Source: Flagellimonas oceanensis (GTDB lineage: Bacteria; Bacteroidota; Bacteroidia; Flavobacteriales; Flavobacteriaceae). Taken from it: 64,000 bases of DNA. The DNA is taken from contig NZ_RZNA01000003.1 in the NCBI RefSeq assembly GCF_003992595.1, positions 186,001 to 250,000 on the forward strand, given 5' to 3'. Shown one piece after another: positions 9,017 to 18,180 of the stretch. The translations under genes and the position numbers were made by a program. Each line of letters opens with the position of its first letter. The first letter of the stretch is position 1. Below the pieces are notes generated by a model, which ran no database searches, was not told the DNA's origin, and saw only the letters and a list, made by a program, of their open reading frames with translations.

Positions 9017-10156
9017 TTACTCCGTTGGTAGTGGCGGTGGTGTGTTACCTCCCAAGAACGATTTCAATTCTTCCACTTCTTTCAATGCCGTCCATGCCGA
9101 CATGCCTTGTTTCCACACTAAACTATCACGATTGATGGTTCGCGAAGCGAACAAGGATTGCATCTGCTCAAAAGTCACTGGGCCATGTTGCGTCCCGTTG
9201 GAGGCATAATAATACATGGTTGGTGTTGGCATTGGTGGTGGAACAGCTCCTCCTGATGGCTGGGCAGCTTGTTGCGGAGTTGCTTGTGTGTTTCCGCCCA
9301 TCATGCCGCCCATTTGTTGGGCCAAAACAAATCCCATGCCCATGCCCATGCCGGCACCAGCGGTTCCGCCCTCGTTTTGGGCAGCGGCCTCTATTGCCTT
9401 CGCTGTTTTGAACTTGGTCAATTTGTCCAAATCAAGTTTATCGATACGGCTGTATTCGAAGATTTCCTTTTTGAGGTCTTCGGGCATGGATACGTTCTCA
9501 ATGTAGAATTTTTCCAAAGAGATACCCACACTTTCGAACTCAGGCGACATTACTTCGCGACAGGTGTCCGAAAGCTCGGTGGTATTGGCCGCATAAAGCT
9601 CTATGGGAAGATTGGCCTGCCCCACAGTATTGGTAAAACGGGTGGCGATCAAGCTTTTTAAGTGCTCGTTGATTTCAAAACTGGTAAAGTTATTGTCGGT
9701 ACCAACAATGTCCTTGATGAACTTTCCTGCATCGGAAATTTTAAAGGCGTATGTTCCGAAGGCTCTTATTTCCACAAGTCCAAAGCGGTCATCACTTAAA
9801 GTGATGGGACTCTTTGTTCCCCATTTCTCATCGGTAAACAGGTGGGTGTTCACAAAATACACCTCGGCTTTAAAAGGCGAGTTGAAACCATATTTCCAAC
9901 CCTTCAAAGTGGCCAAAATAGGCAGGTTTTGTGTAGTAAGCTCGTAAGTGCCGGGCTCAAAAACGTCGGCCAATTGCCCTTCATTGATAAAAACGGCGGT
10001 CTGTCCTTCGCGTACGATGAGCTTGGCCCCGTTTTTTATTTCATTTTGATATCGCTCGAAACGGTAGGCGATGGTGTCATCGGTGTAGTCGAGCCATTCA
10101 ACAATGTCGATAAACTCATTACTGAGTTTTTCCTTTATTTTTCCAAAAATATCCAT
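9017..10156 (-). CDS. SPFH-domain protein with C-terminal GYF_2 domain
   Basis: A 379-residue protein of the COG4260 type (sometimes called virion core protein-like). Residues about 40-240 form an SPFH/Band-7 module (IVREGQTAVFINEG, PGTYELTTQNLP, VSMPEDLKKEIFEYSRID). A flexible Gly/Met/Gln/Pro-rich linker follows (about 262-312), then a GYF_2 domain at about 313-368 (MYYYASNGTQHGPVTFEQM...VWKQGMSAW). GYF_2 modules usually bind proline-rich partners, and this protein itself ends in a proline-rich tail. There is no transmembrane helix, so it is probably a peripheral membrane scaffold. It shares a strand with the zinc-ribbon membrane gene 107 bp downstream, with a repeat between them. Confidence 0.88.
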   Translation of the reverse strand: MDIFGKIKEKLSNEFIDIVEWLDYTDDTIAYRFERYQNEIKNGAKLIVREGQTAVFINEGQLADVFEPGTYELTTQNLPILATLKGWKYGFNSPFKAEVYFVNTHLFTDEKWGTKSPITLSDDRFGLVEIRAFGTYAFKISDAGKFIKDIVGTDNNFTSFEINEHLKSLIATRFTNTVGQANLPIELYAANTTELSDTCREVMSPEFESVGISLEKFYIENVSMPEDLKKEIFEYSRIDKLDLDKLTKFKTAKAIEAAAQNEGGTAGAGMGMGMGFVLAQQMGGMMGGNTQATPQQAAQPSGGAVPPPMPTPTMYYYASNGTQHGPVTFEQMQSLFASRTINRDSLVWKQGMSAWTALKEVEELKSFLGGNTPPPLPTE

Positions 10157-10258
10157 GGTAGTGTTTTTAGTTTATCTGATGCTCAATTTATAAAAAAAGA
10201 GAATTGCTTCCGTTAGATTAGTGTGAAATGACGCTGTATTGTTACAGTTGGTATGTGA

Positions 10259-11386
10259 TTAGTCCATTTTCCCTGCCTCTTTCAACATAGCCAGTACTTT
10301 TTTCTTTGGAAGTGCCTCGATTTTGTGTCCATCTCGACCAATCATGGTTTCTCCCGCAAAAAGGGAATTCAGAATTGCTTCTTCCGTGGCTTCGATGGTA
10401 GCGAGGAACAAAGGCGTCATGGCCCCGTTTCTCAAGGTCGGATGGGATTGAATCAGGTCATCGCTCTGGTAGGGAATTCTACATGCCTCTGCCGTGGAAA
10501 CTGCGATTACGTAGTCCCCGCTCCCGTTACTTGCAATCCCGCCAGTGCGAGAAAGTCCCAACATGGCCCGCTTGGCCAAACGTTCCAGATTTCTGGCATC
10601 CAAGGGGGCATCCGTGAGCACGACCATCATACAGGAACCATCGGGGGAATATTTAAAACTGTTCGAATAGTGCCCCAATTTTTTGCCCACATCCACTCCA
10701 GCTATTTGCAAAACCCCTCCAAAGTTGGTCTGTACCAATACCCCTACGGTATAACCGCCGGATTTTTTGGGCAAGACCCTGGAGGATGTGCCGATACCTC
10801 CTTTGAAGCCAAAACATATGGTTCCCGTTCCAGCCCCTACATTACCTTCGGTAACAGGGCCCGATGTTGCATTTTCAATAGCTTGAAGTACATCATCTTC
10901 CGTAACATGACGGCCTCGAATATCGTTGAGGTACCCATCGTTGGTTTCGCCGACCACTGCATTTACGGAACGGACATTTTGGTTTTCAGGTTGATTGAGG
11001 GTGTAACCGATAAGGGCGTTCATTGCTGTGGGAACACTCAAGGTGTTGGTCAAAATGATTGGGGTTTCCAGATTGCCCAACTCCTTGACCTGCGTATATC
11101 CCGCTAGCTTGCCAAAGCCATTGCCAACGAAGATAGCTGCGGGCACCTTTTCCTGAAAGATGTTTCCAGAGTGCGGTAGGATCGAAGTGACCCCGGTTCT
11201 TATATTCTCATCTTCGATCAAGGTGGAATGGCCTACTTGAACTCCGGGGACATCCGTAATGGCATTGAATTGACCTGGTTGCAGCACGCCAACCTGAATA
11301 CCATGGTCTCTAAGTCGATTTTGTGATAGCATCAATACGGGAATTAGGAAAAGGAGATAAAGAAGGTTGCGGGTCGGTTTGTTCAT
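10259..11386 (-). CDS. P1 family peptidase (DmpA/BapA-type, Ntn-hydrolase)
   Basis: A 375-residue peptidase with an N-terminal signal peptide (about 1-21, ending LMLSQ), so it is periplasmic or secreted. The DmpA family consists of aminopeptidases that self-cleave to expose an N-terminal serine. Family motifs are present: FNAITDVPGVQVGHST (40-55), the PIILTNTLSVPTAMNAL segment and GNVGAGTGTICFGFKGGIGTSS. The predicted self-cleavage is just before Ser201 within GIGTSSR. Family members release D- or beta-linked N-terminal residues as well as L-residues; the substrate here is not evident. It lies 30 bp downstream of the DinB gene in the same direction, probably in one operon. Confidence 0.92.
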   Translation of the reverse strand: MNKPTRNLLYLLFLIPVLMLSQNRLRDHGIQVGVLQPGQFNAITDVPGVQVGHSTLIEDENIRTGVTSILPHSGNIFQEKVPAAIFVGNGFGKLAGYTQVKELGNLETPIILTNTLSVPTAMNALIGYTLNQPENQNVRSVNAVVGETNDGYLNDIRGRHVTEDDVLQAIENATSGPVTEGNVGAGTGTICFGFKGGIGTSSRVLPKKSGGYTVGVLVQTNFGGVLQIAGVDVGKKLGHYSNSFKYSPDGSCMMVVLTDAPLDARNLERLAKRAMLGLSRTGGIASNGSGDYVIAVSTAEACRIPYQSDDLIQSHPTLRNGAMTPLFLATIEATEEAILNSLFAGETMIGRDGHKIEALPKKKVLAMLKEAGKMD

Positions 11387-11416
11387 TTGTCTTCGGTGCT
11401 GGTTTAATGAAATGTA

Positions 11417-11929
11417 TTACTGAGCTGATTCTTTTAAGGCACTTGCTGTAACCAATAACTGGCCCACATGGCGTTGACTGTGCTCGGCAGCATGAAAAAG
11501 CAATCCTATGACTGTTGAGGGCAACTTTTTTCGACCCACAAAACGTTCTTCCGTGAGTATGGCTTCAGGCGTATTTTTGAAATGCTCCAAAGCCTGATGC
11601 ACCTTTTTCTCAAAATCAGTTATCAGTGCTTCGGATGAGGGCGCATTTTCCCCATTGCCTTCATTCTTCAAAAAATCAAACTGTTCCGCTGTCAATGCTT
11701 TCTCATCTGCATATGTCAGCATACGGTCCAAGACCCCTGTCATGTGTCTTAAATGAAACCCGACCGAAGCCCTGCCAAATGGTTTTTCCCAGAGCTTTTC
11801 TTCTGGAAAATCCGTTAGGTATTGGTTTGCCTCCCGTACCGTTTGCAACAAAGCGTGAGCGGCAGGTTGCAACAAAGCGGGAACATCTGGAATAGGTCCA
11901 CTTAGCCAATATTCTTGTTTGGATGACAT
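11417..11929 (-). CDS. DinB-family four-helix metalloprotein
   Basis: A 170-residue protein of the DinB/YfiT superfamily. The conserved metal-binding histidines are visible: one in VGFHLRHMTGVLDRM and two near the C-terminus in LLFHAAEHSQRHVGQL. Characterised members are thiol S-transferases (for bacillithiol, mycothiol or glutathione) or hydrolases. A bacilliredoxin gene occurs elsewhere in this window, so a bacillithiol-dependent role is possible; this is an inference. It starts 9 bp after the Gfo/Idh stop and is followed by the P1 peptidase, within a five-gene leftward block. A second, unrelated-looking DinB gene at 40863 also neighbours keto-sugar genes. Confidence 0.85.
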   Translation of the reverse strand: MSSKQEYWLSGPIPDVPALLQPAAHALLQTVREANQYLTDFPEEKLWEKPFGRASVGFHLRHMTGVLDRMLTYADEKALTAEQFDFLKNEGNGENAPSSEALITDFEKKVHQALEHFKNTPEAILTEERFVGRKKLPSTVIGLLFHAAEHSQRHVGQLLVTASALKESAQ

Positions 11930-11938
11930 GGAAAGTGG

Positions 11939-13360
11939 TTAAAAATCACGGTAATCCCCAGCCAGATATTTATTGGCTTTCTCCTCTTTGAACTGAGCGG
12001 TCTTCGCGTCCCAATGCAGGGTCTCGCCAGGAAAACGACCTGCAATGGTACCCAATAGAATGGTTTCGGTCAATCTAGCTGCATAATCAAAAGGAGCGGT
12101 TGTGGTATCCTTTCCCAAACAAGCGTCCACAAATTGATGGTAGTGCTTTGGACCTTCGGTGCCATAGTTGCGGATAGGCTCTCCCAAATTGTGCTCTTCG
12201 GAAACCTTGGCGATTTCCTCGGAAATATCCACATATTTCCCCCTTCGTATTTTCTTTGGCAATTGCATGAAGTGGGGGAGGAGCAAACGTCCTTTTGTAC
12301 CCACAAACATGGCACCTTGTTCTGGCAATTCATTTTCTCCGGCTACGCCCGCATCCAAGGAAATACTGTTTTCATCTTTTTTATTCGCCTTTTTGTCCTT
12401 CTTCATTTCCATGCCCGGCAACATAAGGTCCTCGTGCATTTCGGGAGCTCCGGGGCCATCATACCAAATCCATTTTAGGGATTTACCGGTGTATTGGGTA
12501 CCTGGGAACTCATAGGTAACCGTGTTCTTTTCAGGGAAACCAAACCCGTTGGTGGGTCGGCACTCCGTCATAATGGTTCTGGGTACATCAAGTTCCAATG
12601 CGTTGTAGGGTGTATCAAAAATATGGACGCCCATATCGCCCAAGGTACCACAGCCGTAATCCATCAATTTTCTCCAGTTGCCCGGGTGGTACATATCTTT
12701 TTTATAGGGTCGCTTTTTAGAGGTTCCCAACCAAAGGTTCCAATCCAATTGGTCTGGAACAGGGTCTTCGCCCTCAGGTAACGGACCATCGTACCCCCAG
12801 TTTTTGGGAGACCATGCATGCACGGTATGTACTTTTCCGATAATCCCGGATTGGATCAAAAGGGTAGCCAATTTATAGTCGTAAAAAGAGTGAACCTGAA
12901 TGCCCATTTGCGTGACCAAGCCTTTTTCTGCGGCCAACTTTTTCATTTCCCTGGATTCGGAAACATAGTGGGTCAATGGTTTTTGACAGTACACGGGTTT
13001 GTCCATGTTCATTGCCATTAAGGATGCCGGTGCATGTGTATGGTCCGGTGTGGAAACAATGACCGCATCGATTTCGTCTCCCATTTCTTCCAACATGGCA
13101 CGGTAGTCGAAAAAGATGCGTGCGCCGGGGTGCATTTTATGTGCGGTTGATAGATTGATGGCATCCACATCACAGAGAGCAACGACTTCCACGGCTCCGT
13201 GTGATGAAACCGCCTTGAGATCCTCCATTCCCATATTACCGACCCCAATGTGGGCCGTTCTAAGTTTGTCCTTTGGAAATCCTGCTTTCAAAATGGAAGG
13301 GGCAAACATGATTCCGAGTGCTCCTACACTACTTTTCTTTATAAATTCTCTTTTGTTCAT
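11939..13360 (-). CDS. Exported Gfo/Idh/MocA-family oxidoreductase
   Basis: A 473-residue NAD(P)-dependent sugar oxidoreductase with a Tat-like leader (NKREFIKKSSVGALG, a KR variant of the twin-arginine motif). The Rossmann motif is GVGNMG at 39-44. The family EKP catalytic motif appears as CQKPLTH (Glu replaced by Gln; the catalytic Lys is kept), and the substrate-domain motif is GDMGVHIFDTP. Exported members keep a tightly bound NAD(H). They either oxidise glycosides at C3 or reduce 3-keto sugars, depending on the pathway. It sits 10 bp downstream of a DUF1080 lipoprotein whose family cleaves 3-keto-glycosides, which suggests the pair work on the same substrate in the periplasm. Confidence 0.9.
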   Translation of the reverse strand: MNKREFIKKSSVGALGIMFAPSILKAGFPKDKLRTAHIGVGNMGMEDLKAVSSHGAVEVVALCDVDAINLSTAHKMHPGARIFFDYRAMLEEMGDEIDAVIVSTPDHTHAPASLMAMNMDKPVYCQKPLTHYVSESREMKKLAAEKGLVTQMGIQVHSFYDYKLATLLIQSGIIGKVHTVHAWSPKNWGYDGPLPEGEDPVPDQLDWNLWLGTSKKRPYKKDMYHPGNWRKLMDYGCGTLGDMGVHIFDTPYNALELDVPRTIMTECRPTNGFGFPEKNTVTYEFPGTQYTGKSLKWIWYDGPGAPEMHEDLMLPGMEMKKDKKANKKDENSISLDAGVAGENELPEQGAMFVGTKGRLLLPHFMQLPKKIRRGKYVDISEEIAKVSEEHNLGEPIRNYGTEGPKHYHQFVDACLGKDTTTAPFDYAARLTETILLGTIAGRFPGETLHWDAKTAQFKEEKANKYLAGDYRDF

Positions 13361-13370
13361 GGTCTGGAGG

Positions 13371-14159
13371 TTATAGTTTTTTAATTTTTATGTTTCTGAA
13401 CCAAATAGGGCTTGCATGGTCTTGCAAAGCAATGTAGCCTGTTTTGTATTTTCCGTAATCGGGGGCACTGTCCCATTTTCCTGAATTCTTTTTGGCTTTC
13501 CAATCGTCGGACCATGGCACAAACTCCAATAGTTTTTTGCCGTTGAGCCAGTGCTCCACCTTTTCAGGCGTGAATACGATTTTTGAGGAGTTCCATTCGC
13601 CGACAGGATTCAATTGTTTTTGTGATTCGTCTGCCGTGTGCATGGCATAATCAGCACCTGTTTTCTGCCAATCCTGGAGCAATTCCGGGTGCTCTGCCCC
13701 GAACTGTGAGTTGTAAGCTGTCAAATCGTGGATGTCCGCGTAGTTCTCATCATCGATGATTTGGTATTCGGGGGCCACTACGGGAGGGCCGTCATACCCT
13801 TCTTTCACATGATAAAAAATGCCACTGTTGGCTCCTTCGGGAACTTTCCATTCCAGATAGAGTTCAAAATTATCGAACTCCTCAGCTCCATAAATGATAT
13901 CTTTTCCGCCCGTATAATCTTGTTCCAGTCCAAGTTCAGTGTCAAAAGTGAGGACACTGTCTTTTATGGTCCATCCAGGAGGGAGGGAATCCATGTTGTA
14001 ACCGCGCCAACCTTCCAAACTGCTGCCATCAAAAAGATAGGTCCATTCGGATTGTTTTTCTTCGTGTTGGGTAGTTGTTGTTTCCTCTTTTTTGTTTGAT
14101 TGGTCTTTACAAGCTGCTATGGCCAAAATCAATATAGCGAGCTTAAAAAATTTGAGCAT
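13371..14159 (-). CDS. DUF1080 (3-keto-disaccharide hydrolase) lipoprotein
   Basis: A 262-residue lipoprotein (lipobox AIAAC, Cys17) with a Ser/Thr/Glu-rich linker. A single DUF1080/PF06439 concanavalin-like domain follows: YLFDGSSLEGWRGYNM, ELYLEWKVPEGANSGIFYHV, PEYQIIDDENYAD, VGEWNSSKIVFTPEKVEHWLNGKKLLEF and GYIALQDHASPIWFRNIKIKKL. Some members of this family are known to cleave the glycosidic bond of 3-keto-glycosides, while others are plain sugar-binding modules. The EYQIIDDE segment and the final QDH are the conserved parts around the proposed active site. First gene of a leftward operon with Gfo/Idh, DinB and the P1 peptidase. It is one of three DUF1080 proteins in the window. Confidence 0.88.
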   Translation of the reverse strand: MLKFFKLAILILAIAACKDQSNKKEETTTTQHEEKQSEWTYLFDGSSLEGWRGYNMDSLPPGWTIKDSVLTFDTELGLEQDYTGGKDIIYGAEEFDNFELYLEWKVPEGANSGIFYHVKEGYDGPPVVAPEYQIIDDENYADIHDLTAYNSQFGAEHPELLQDWQKTGADYAMHTADESQKQLNPVGEWNSSKIVFTPEKVEHWLNGKKLLEFVPWSDDWKAKKNSGKWDSAPDYGKYKTGYIALQDHASPIWFRNIKIKKL

Positions 14160-14268
14160 GGTTTAGTTTTTGAGTTTTATCTGATGGGTTAAAGTACAAA
14201 ATATTGAACAACTTTTTTTGTGCCTTTTTTCATTACTTTTAAAGACGACTAACTCAACACTTTAAAAA

Positions 14269-17200
14269 ATGAAGACTTGGTTTTTCAAGATTGGTTTGAT
14301 TCTTCTTACCGTCACATTATCCGTAAGCCCAATTCACTCCCAGCGCAGAAACAAAAAACAAAGTACACCGGAGTATCCCGAAGAACTCTACTCAAGTTTG
14401 GAGTATCGATTGATCGGTCCATTTCGTGGTGGCCGTTCCGGAACCGTTACCGGGGTGCCCGGGGAACCGAACTTGTATTATTCTGGTGCTACAGGTGGTG
14501 GTGTGTGGAGAACCAAGGATGGCGGACGTAGTTGGGAAAATATTTCCGATGGGTATTTTGGCGGAAGTATAGGAGCTGTTGAAGTGGCACAAAGTGACCA
14601 TAATGTGATATACGTAGGTGGAGGCGAGCAGACGGTTCGCGGTAATGTTTCATCTGGCTATGGTGTCTGGAAAACCGAGGACGCAGGAAAGACCTGGAAA
14701 TCGTTGGGCTTGGACAAAGGCCGTCACATTTCCCGAATGCGGATTCACCCCAAGGATTATAATATTGTGTACGCCGCGGTAATGGGAAACTTGTACAAAC
14801 CCACTACTGAAAGAGGTGTTTATAAAAGTACCGATGGTGGCGAGACATGGAAAAAAGTACTTTATGCCAACGATATGGCCGGTGCCGTTGATTTGACTTT
14901 CGACCCCAACAACCCAAGGATTTTATATGCTTCCACATGGAGAATACAGCGTACGCCTTATAGTTTAAGTAGTGGTGGCGAAGGTTCTGCACTTTGGAAA
15001 AGTACCGATAGCGGAGAAACGTGGACGGAGATTTCCAAAAACGAAGGTTTCGCAACCGATACGTTGGGAATAATCGGAGTGGCTGTCTCTCCCCAAAATA
15101 GCAATCGGGTCTGGGCGATGGTGGAGAATAAGGATAAGGGAGGTTTGTACCGCTCGGAAGATGCAGGTAAAACGTGGTCCCTGATCAATAGTGATAGAAA
15201 CTTGAGACAGCGTGCTTGGTACTATACAAGGGTTTATGCCGACACCAACGATGAGGACGTGGTATATGTTTTGAATGTGCGTTACCACAAAAGCACTGAT
15301 GGGGGGAAGACCTTTACATCCGATAATGCCCCTCACGGAGACCATCACGATCTCTGGATTGCCCCGGAAGATTCCAATCGTATGGTCATGGCCGATGATG
15401 GAGGGGCACAAGTAACCTACGATGGAGGAGAAACGTGGAGTACCATGAACAACCAACCCACTGCCCAATTTTATAGGGTGACCACGGATAATGCGTTCCC
15501 ATATCGTATTTACGTGGCCCAACAAGATAACTCTACCTTGAGAATCAATTACAGAAGTGATGATGGTTCCATAGGAGAGGATGATTGGGAGTCGACTGCG
15601 GGAGGCGAGTCGGCACATATCGCCGTGGACCCCACCAATGATGATATCGTTTACGGAGGCAGTTATGGTGGATTGTTGACGCGCGTGAACCACGCCAATA
15701 ACACCACAAGAGCAGTCAACGTTTGGCCAGATAACCCTATGGGTTATGGTGCCGAGGGAATGAAGTACCGTTTTCAGTGGAATTTCCCCATAATGTTCAG
15801 TAAGCACGATCCCAACAAATTGTACACCTTCTCCAACCATGTGCACCTGACCACCAACGAAGGTCAGAGTTGGGAATTGTTGAGTGGTGACCTTACCCGT
15901 AACGACCCCGATAAATTGGTGTCCAGTGGAGGGCCCATCACACAGGACAACACCAGTGTGGAATATTACTGTACCATTTTCGCTGCCAATGAAAGTCCAT
16001 TGAAAGAAGGGTTGCTATGGGTAGGAAGTGATGATGGACTTATCCATGTGACCAAGGATGGGGGGCAGACTTGGGAAAACGTAACCCCTCCGAACATGCC
16101 CGAATGGAATATGGTCAACAGTATTGAACCCTCTGCGTTTGATGAAGGAACCTGCTACGTTGCGGCCACCCGGTATAAGTTGGGCGATTTTGCTCCATAT
16201 CTCTACAAAACCACGGATTATGGACAGTCATGGACTAAAATTACCGACGGAATCGAAGATGAGCACTTTACCCGTGTGGTCAGGGAGGACCCCAAAAGAA
16301 AAGGCCTGCTCTATACAGGAACCGAGACGGGAATGTATATATCCTTCAACGATGGGATTCATTGGGAGAAGTTTCAGTTGAATTTGCCCATAGTACCCAT
16401 TACCGATCTGGCCATTAAAGATGACAACTTGATCGTGGCCACCCAAGGTAGAAGTGTTTGGGTCATTGATGACCTAACCGTATTGCACCAATTGGATGAT
16501 GCCAAGAAATCAGCGGGTGCCATTTTGTATAAACCAAGGGACAGTTACCGAACCAAGGGCAGGGCAGCCAGCAGACCGTCAAAAACGGAAGGGGAAAACT
16601 TAGCCAATGGGGTTATAACTCATTTTTACCTGAAAGATGTCTCTGAAAAGGACAGTTTAGCTTTGACCTATACCAAAATGAACGGGGATACTTTGGCAAC
16701 CTACAGTACTTATGCCAAGGATAAGGACAAGAAACTGGAACCCAAAAAAGGAGGGAACACTTATGTGTGGAACACTCGAGGAAAAGGAGCCGAAAGATTA
16801 AAGGGCATGATTCTTTGGTGGGCCAATCTGAGTGGTCCCAAGGCTGTTCCCGGAACCTACAAAGTCATTTTGAATGTAAACGGAAGCGACCAAACCGAGG
16901 AGTTTACCATTCTTCCCGATCCAAGGGCCGAGGTTTCCGTGGCCGATATGCAGAAGCAATACGATTTTATTACCGAAGTAAACGAAACCGTTGACAGAGC
17001 ACACCAGTCCATCAAGAAAATAAGGGCCGTCAACGACAAATTGGATGAATTCATCAAAAAGTACAAGGATGATGATACCACAAAAGCTTTGGTGGAGAAG
17101 GCCAGAAAGATGAAGGAGGAATTTGGATCCATTGAGAGGGAATTGTATCAGACCAAAAACAGAAGTGGTCAAGACCCATTGAACTTCCCGATCAAACTGA

Positions 17201-17403
17201 CCAACAAGTTGGCGCATTTGAACAGCTTGGTGTCCATTGATGATTTTCCGCCGACCGATCAGGATATCGCGGTTAAAAATGAAATGTCCGGTAAAATAAA
17301 TGCACAATTGAACGCCTTTGATAATCTGGTGGACAAGGAGGTTTCAGCCTTCAACGAAGAGTTCAACCAACTCAAACTGGATTATTTGAGCATTGAAGAA
17401 TAG
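14269..17403 (+). CDS. VPS10/sortilin-like Asp-box exoprotein (BNR-repeat propeller)
   Basis: A 1044-residue secreted protein with a signal peptide (about 1-24). Asp-box repeats of the (S/T)xDxGxTW type recur: TKDGGRSW, TEDAGKTW, STDGGETW, STDSGETW, SEDAGKTW, YDGGETW, NEGQSW, KDGGQTW and TTDYGQSW. They indicate two stacked beta-propellers across about residues 40-740. The C-terminal 250 residues differ: a beta-sandwich-like part, then a Lys/Glu-rich helical segment (about 890-1040) likely to form a coiled coil. Such proteins are often annotated glycosyl hydrolase or sortilin-like, but no sialidase catalytic residues can be assigned. There is no lipobox and no Por/T9SS C-terminal sorting domain, so it is probably periplasmic. 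Confidence 0.85.
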   Translation: MKTWFFKIGLILLTVTLSVSPIHSQRRNKKQSTPEYPEELYSSLEYRLIGPFRGGRSGTVTGVPGEPNLYYSGATGGGVWRTKDGGRSWENISDGYFGGSIGAVEVAQSDHNVIYVGGGEQTVRGNVSSGYGVWKTEDAGKTWKSLGLDKGRHISRMRIHPKDYNIVYAAVMGNLYKPTTERGVYKSTDGGETWKKVLYANDMAGAVDLTFDPNNPRILYASTWRIQRTPYSLSSGGEGSALWKSTDSGETWTEISKNEGFATDTLGIIGVAVSPQNSNRVWAMVENKDKGGLYRSEDAGKTWSLINSDRNLRQRAWYYTRVYADTNDEDVVYVLNVRYHKSTDGGKTFTSDNAPHGDHHDLWIAPEDSNRMVMADDGGAQVTYDGGETWSTMNNQPTAQFYRVTTDNAFPYRIYVAQQDNSTLRINYRSDDGSIGEDDWESTAGGESAHIAVDPTNDDIVYGGSYGGLLTRVNHANNTTRAVNVWPDNPMGYGAEGMKYRFQWNFPIMFSKHDPNKLYTFSNHVHLTTNEGQSWELLSGDLTRNDPDKLVSSGGPITQDNTSVEYYCTIFAANESPLKEGLLWVGSDDGLIHVTKDGGQTWENVTPPNMPEWNMVNSIEPSAFDEGTCYVAATRYKLGDFAPYLYKTTDYGQSWTKITDGIEDEHFTRVVREDPKRKGLLYTGTETGMYISFNDGIHWEKFQLNLPIVPITDLAIKDDNLIVATQGRSVWVIDDLTVLHQLDDAKKSAGAILYKPRDSYRTKGRAASRPSKTEGENLANGVITHFYLKDVSEKDSLALTYTKMNGDTLATYSTYAKDKDKKLEPKKGGNTYVWNTRGKGAERLKGMILWWANLSGPKAVPGTYKVILNVNGSDQTEEFTILPDPRAEVSVADMQKQYDFITEVNETVDRAHQSIKKIRAVNDKLDEFIKKYKDDDTTKALVEKARKMKEEFGSIERELYQTKNRSGQDPLNFPIKLTNKLAHLNSLVSIDDFPPTDQDIAVKNEMSGKINAQLNAFDNLVDKEVSAFNEEFNQLKLDYLSIEE

Positions 17404-17469
17404 CTGATGGCATGAATGGGCGGTCAATGTAGAAATATCTAATTTTAATGCCGAAATTTTAGCGAATGG

Positions 17470-17477
17470 TATTTTTG
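17470..17477 (+). promoter_or_regulatory. Putative -7 box ahead of hemJ
   Basis: TATTTTTG matches the Bacteroidota -7 consensus TAnnTTTG and lies 32 bp before the TTG start of hemJ. No convincing -33 TTG lies at the right spacing, so the call rests on the -7 box alone. Confidence 0.45.
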
Positions 17478-17509
17478 CCATTTGGATGTAACACGTAAAA
17501 ACCGAGCAA

Positions 17510-18055
17510 TTGCTGTACCCTTACATAAAATCATTGCACCTGATATTCGTGGTAACCTGGTTTGCAGGCCTGTTCTACATACCCAGGCTCTTTATTTATC
17601 ATATTGAGGCTGGGCAGAAACCATCGCCAGATAAGGAAATCCTGTCCGATCAACTCAAGTTGATGACGAAGCGATTGTGGTACATCATTACCTGGCCATC
17701 AGCCATTTTGTGCACGCTTACGGCCATTTGGTTGTTGATTTTGATGCCCGGATGGTTGCAACAACCTTGGATGCATGTAAAGTTGGTCTTTGTGCTGATG
17801 CTCTTTGGGTATCATTTCAAATGCCATCAGATTTTTAAGCAATTGCAGCGTGATGAGGTAAGGTACACATCAAAATTTATGAGGATGTGGAACGAAGTGG
17901 CCACCATTATCCTATTTGCGGTGGTATTCTTGGTGGTTCTCAAAAGTGCTTTCAATTGGATCTATGGTATTATTGGCATGTTTGTCCTGATGATTTTGCT
18001 GATGTTGGGCATTCGATGGTACAAAAAGGTACGCGATAGGAACCCCAATGCGTAA
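17510..18055 (+). CDS. hemJ: Protoporphyrinogen IX oxidase HemJ
   Basis: A 181-residue integral membrane protein of the HemJ/CopD-like family, which oxidises protoporphyrinogen IX to protoporphyrin IX, the substrate of ferrochelatase. Diagnostic features are the N-terminus LYPYIKSLHLIFVVTWFAGL with His10, Arg26 and His31 (heme-ligand or active-site candidates), and the later WMHVKLVFVLML helix. About five hydrophobic helices can be seen. I use a TTG start at 17510, because no in-frame ATG gives the family N-terminus. The gene stands alone between the VPS10 exoprotein and a histidine kinase. The inverted repeat at 18073-18117 may mark its 3' end. Confidence 0.93.
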   Translation: MLYPYIKSLHLIFVVTWFAGLFYIPRLFIYHIEAGQKPSPDKEILSDQLKLMTKRLWYIITWPSAILCTLTAIWLLILMPGWLQQPWMHVKLVFVLMLFGYHFKCHQIFKQLQRDEVRYTSKFMRMWNEVATIILFAVVFLVVLKSAFNWIYGIIGMFVLMILLMLGIRWYKKVRDRNPNA

Positions 18056-18072
18056 TAAGTTCAACATCAAGC

Positions 18073-18117
18073 ACAAGTTCAAATAATGTCCCGCCTTTTA
18101 GCTGAACTTGAACTTGT
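18073..18117. repeat. 10-bp inverted repeat after hemJ
   Basis: ACAAGTTCAA (18073-18082) and its exact complement TTGAACTTGT (18108-18117) flank a 25-bp loop. No T-run follows, so it is a weak terminator candidate at best. The CAAGTTCAA motif may instead belong to a dispersed family. Confidence 0.5.
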
Positions 18118-18180
18118 CTCTTGCATTTGCCCTTTGTTTGGCTCGATAATTGCTTAAATTTAACGTTTAATCAAGCGAGC

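Noticed and set aside
10325..11107. 260-codon rightward open frame opposite the P1 peptidase
   Set aside because: Antisense shadow of a clear DmpA-family gene.
14965..15846. 293-codon leftward open frame inside the VPS10 gene
   Set aside because: Antisense shadow; the VPS10 frame carries clear Asp-box repeats and a signal peptide.
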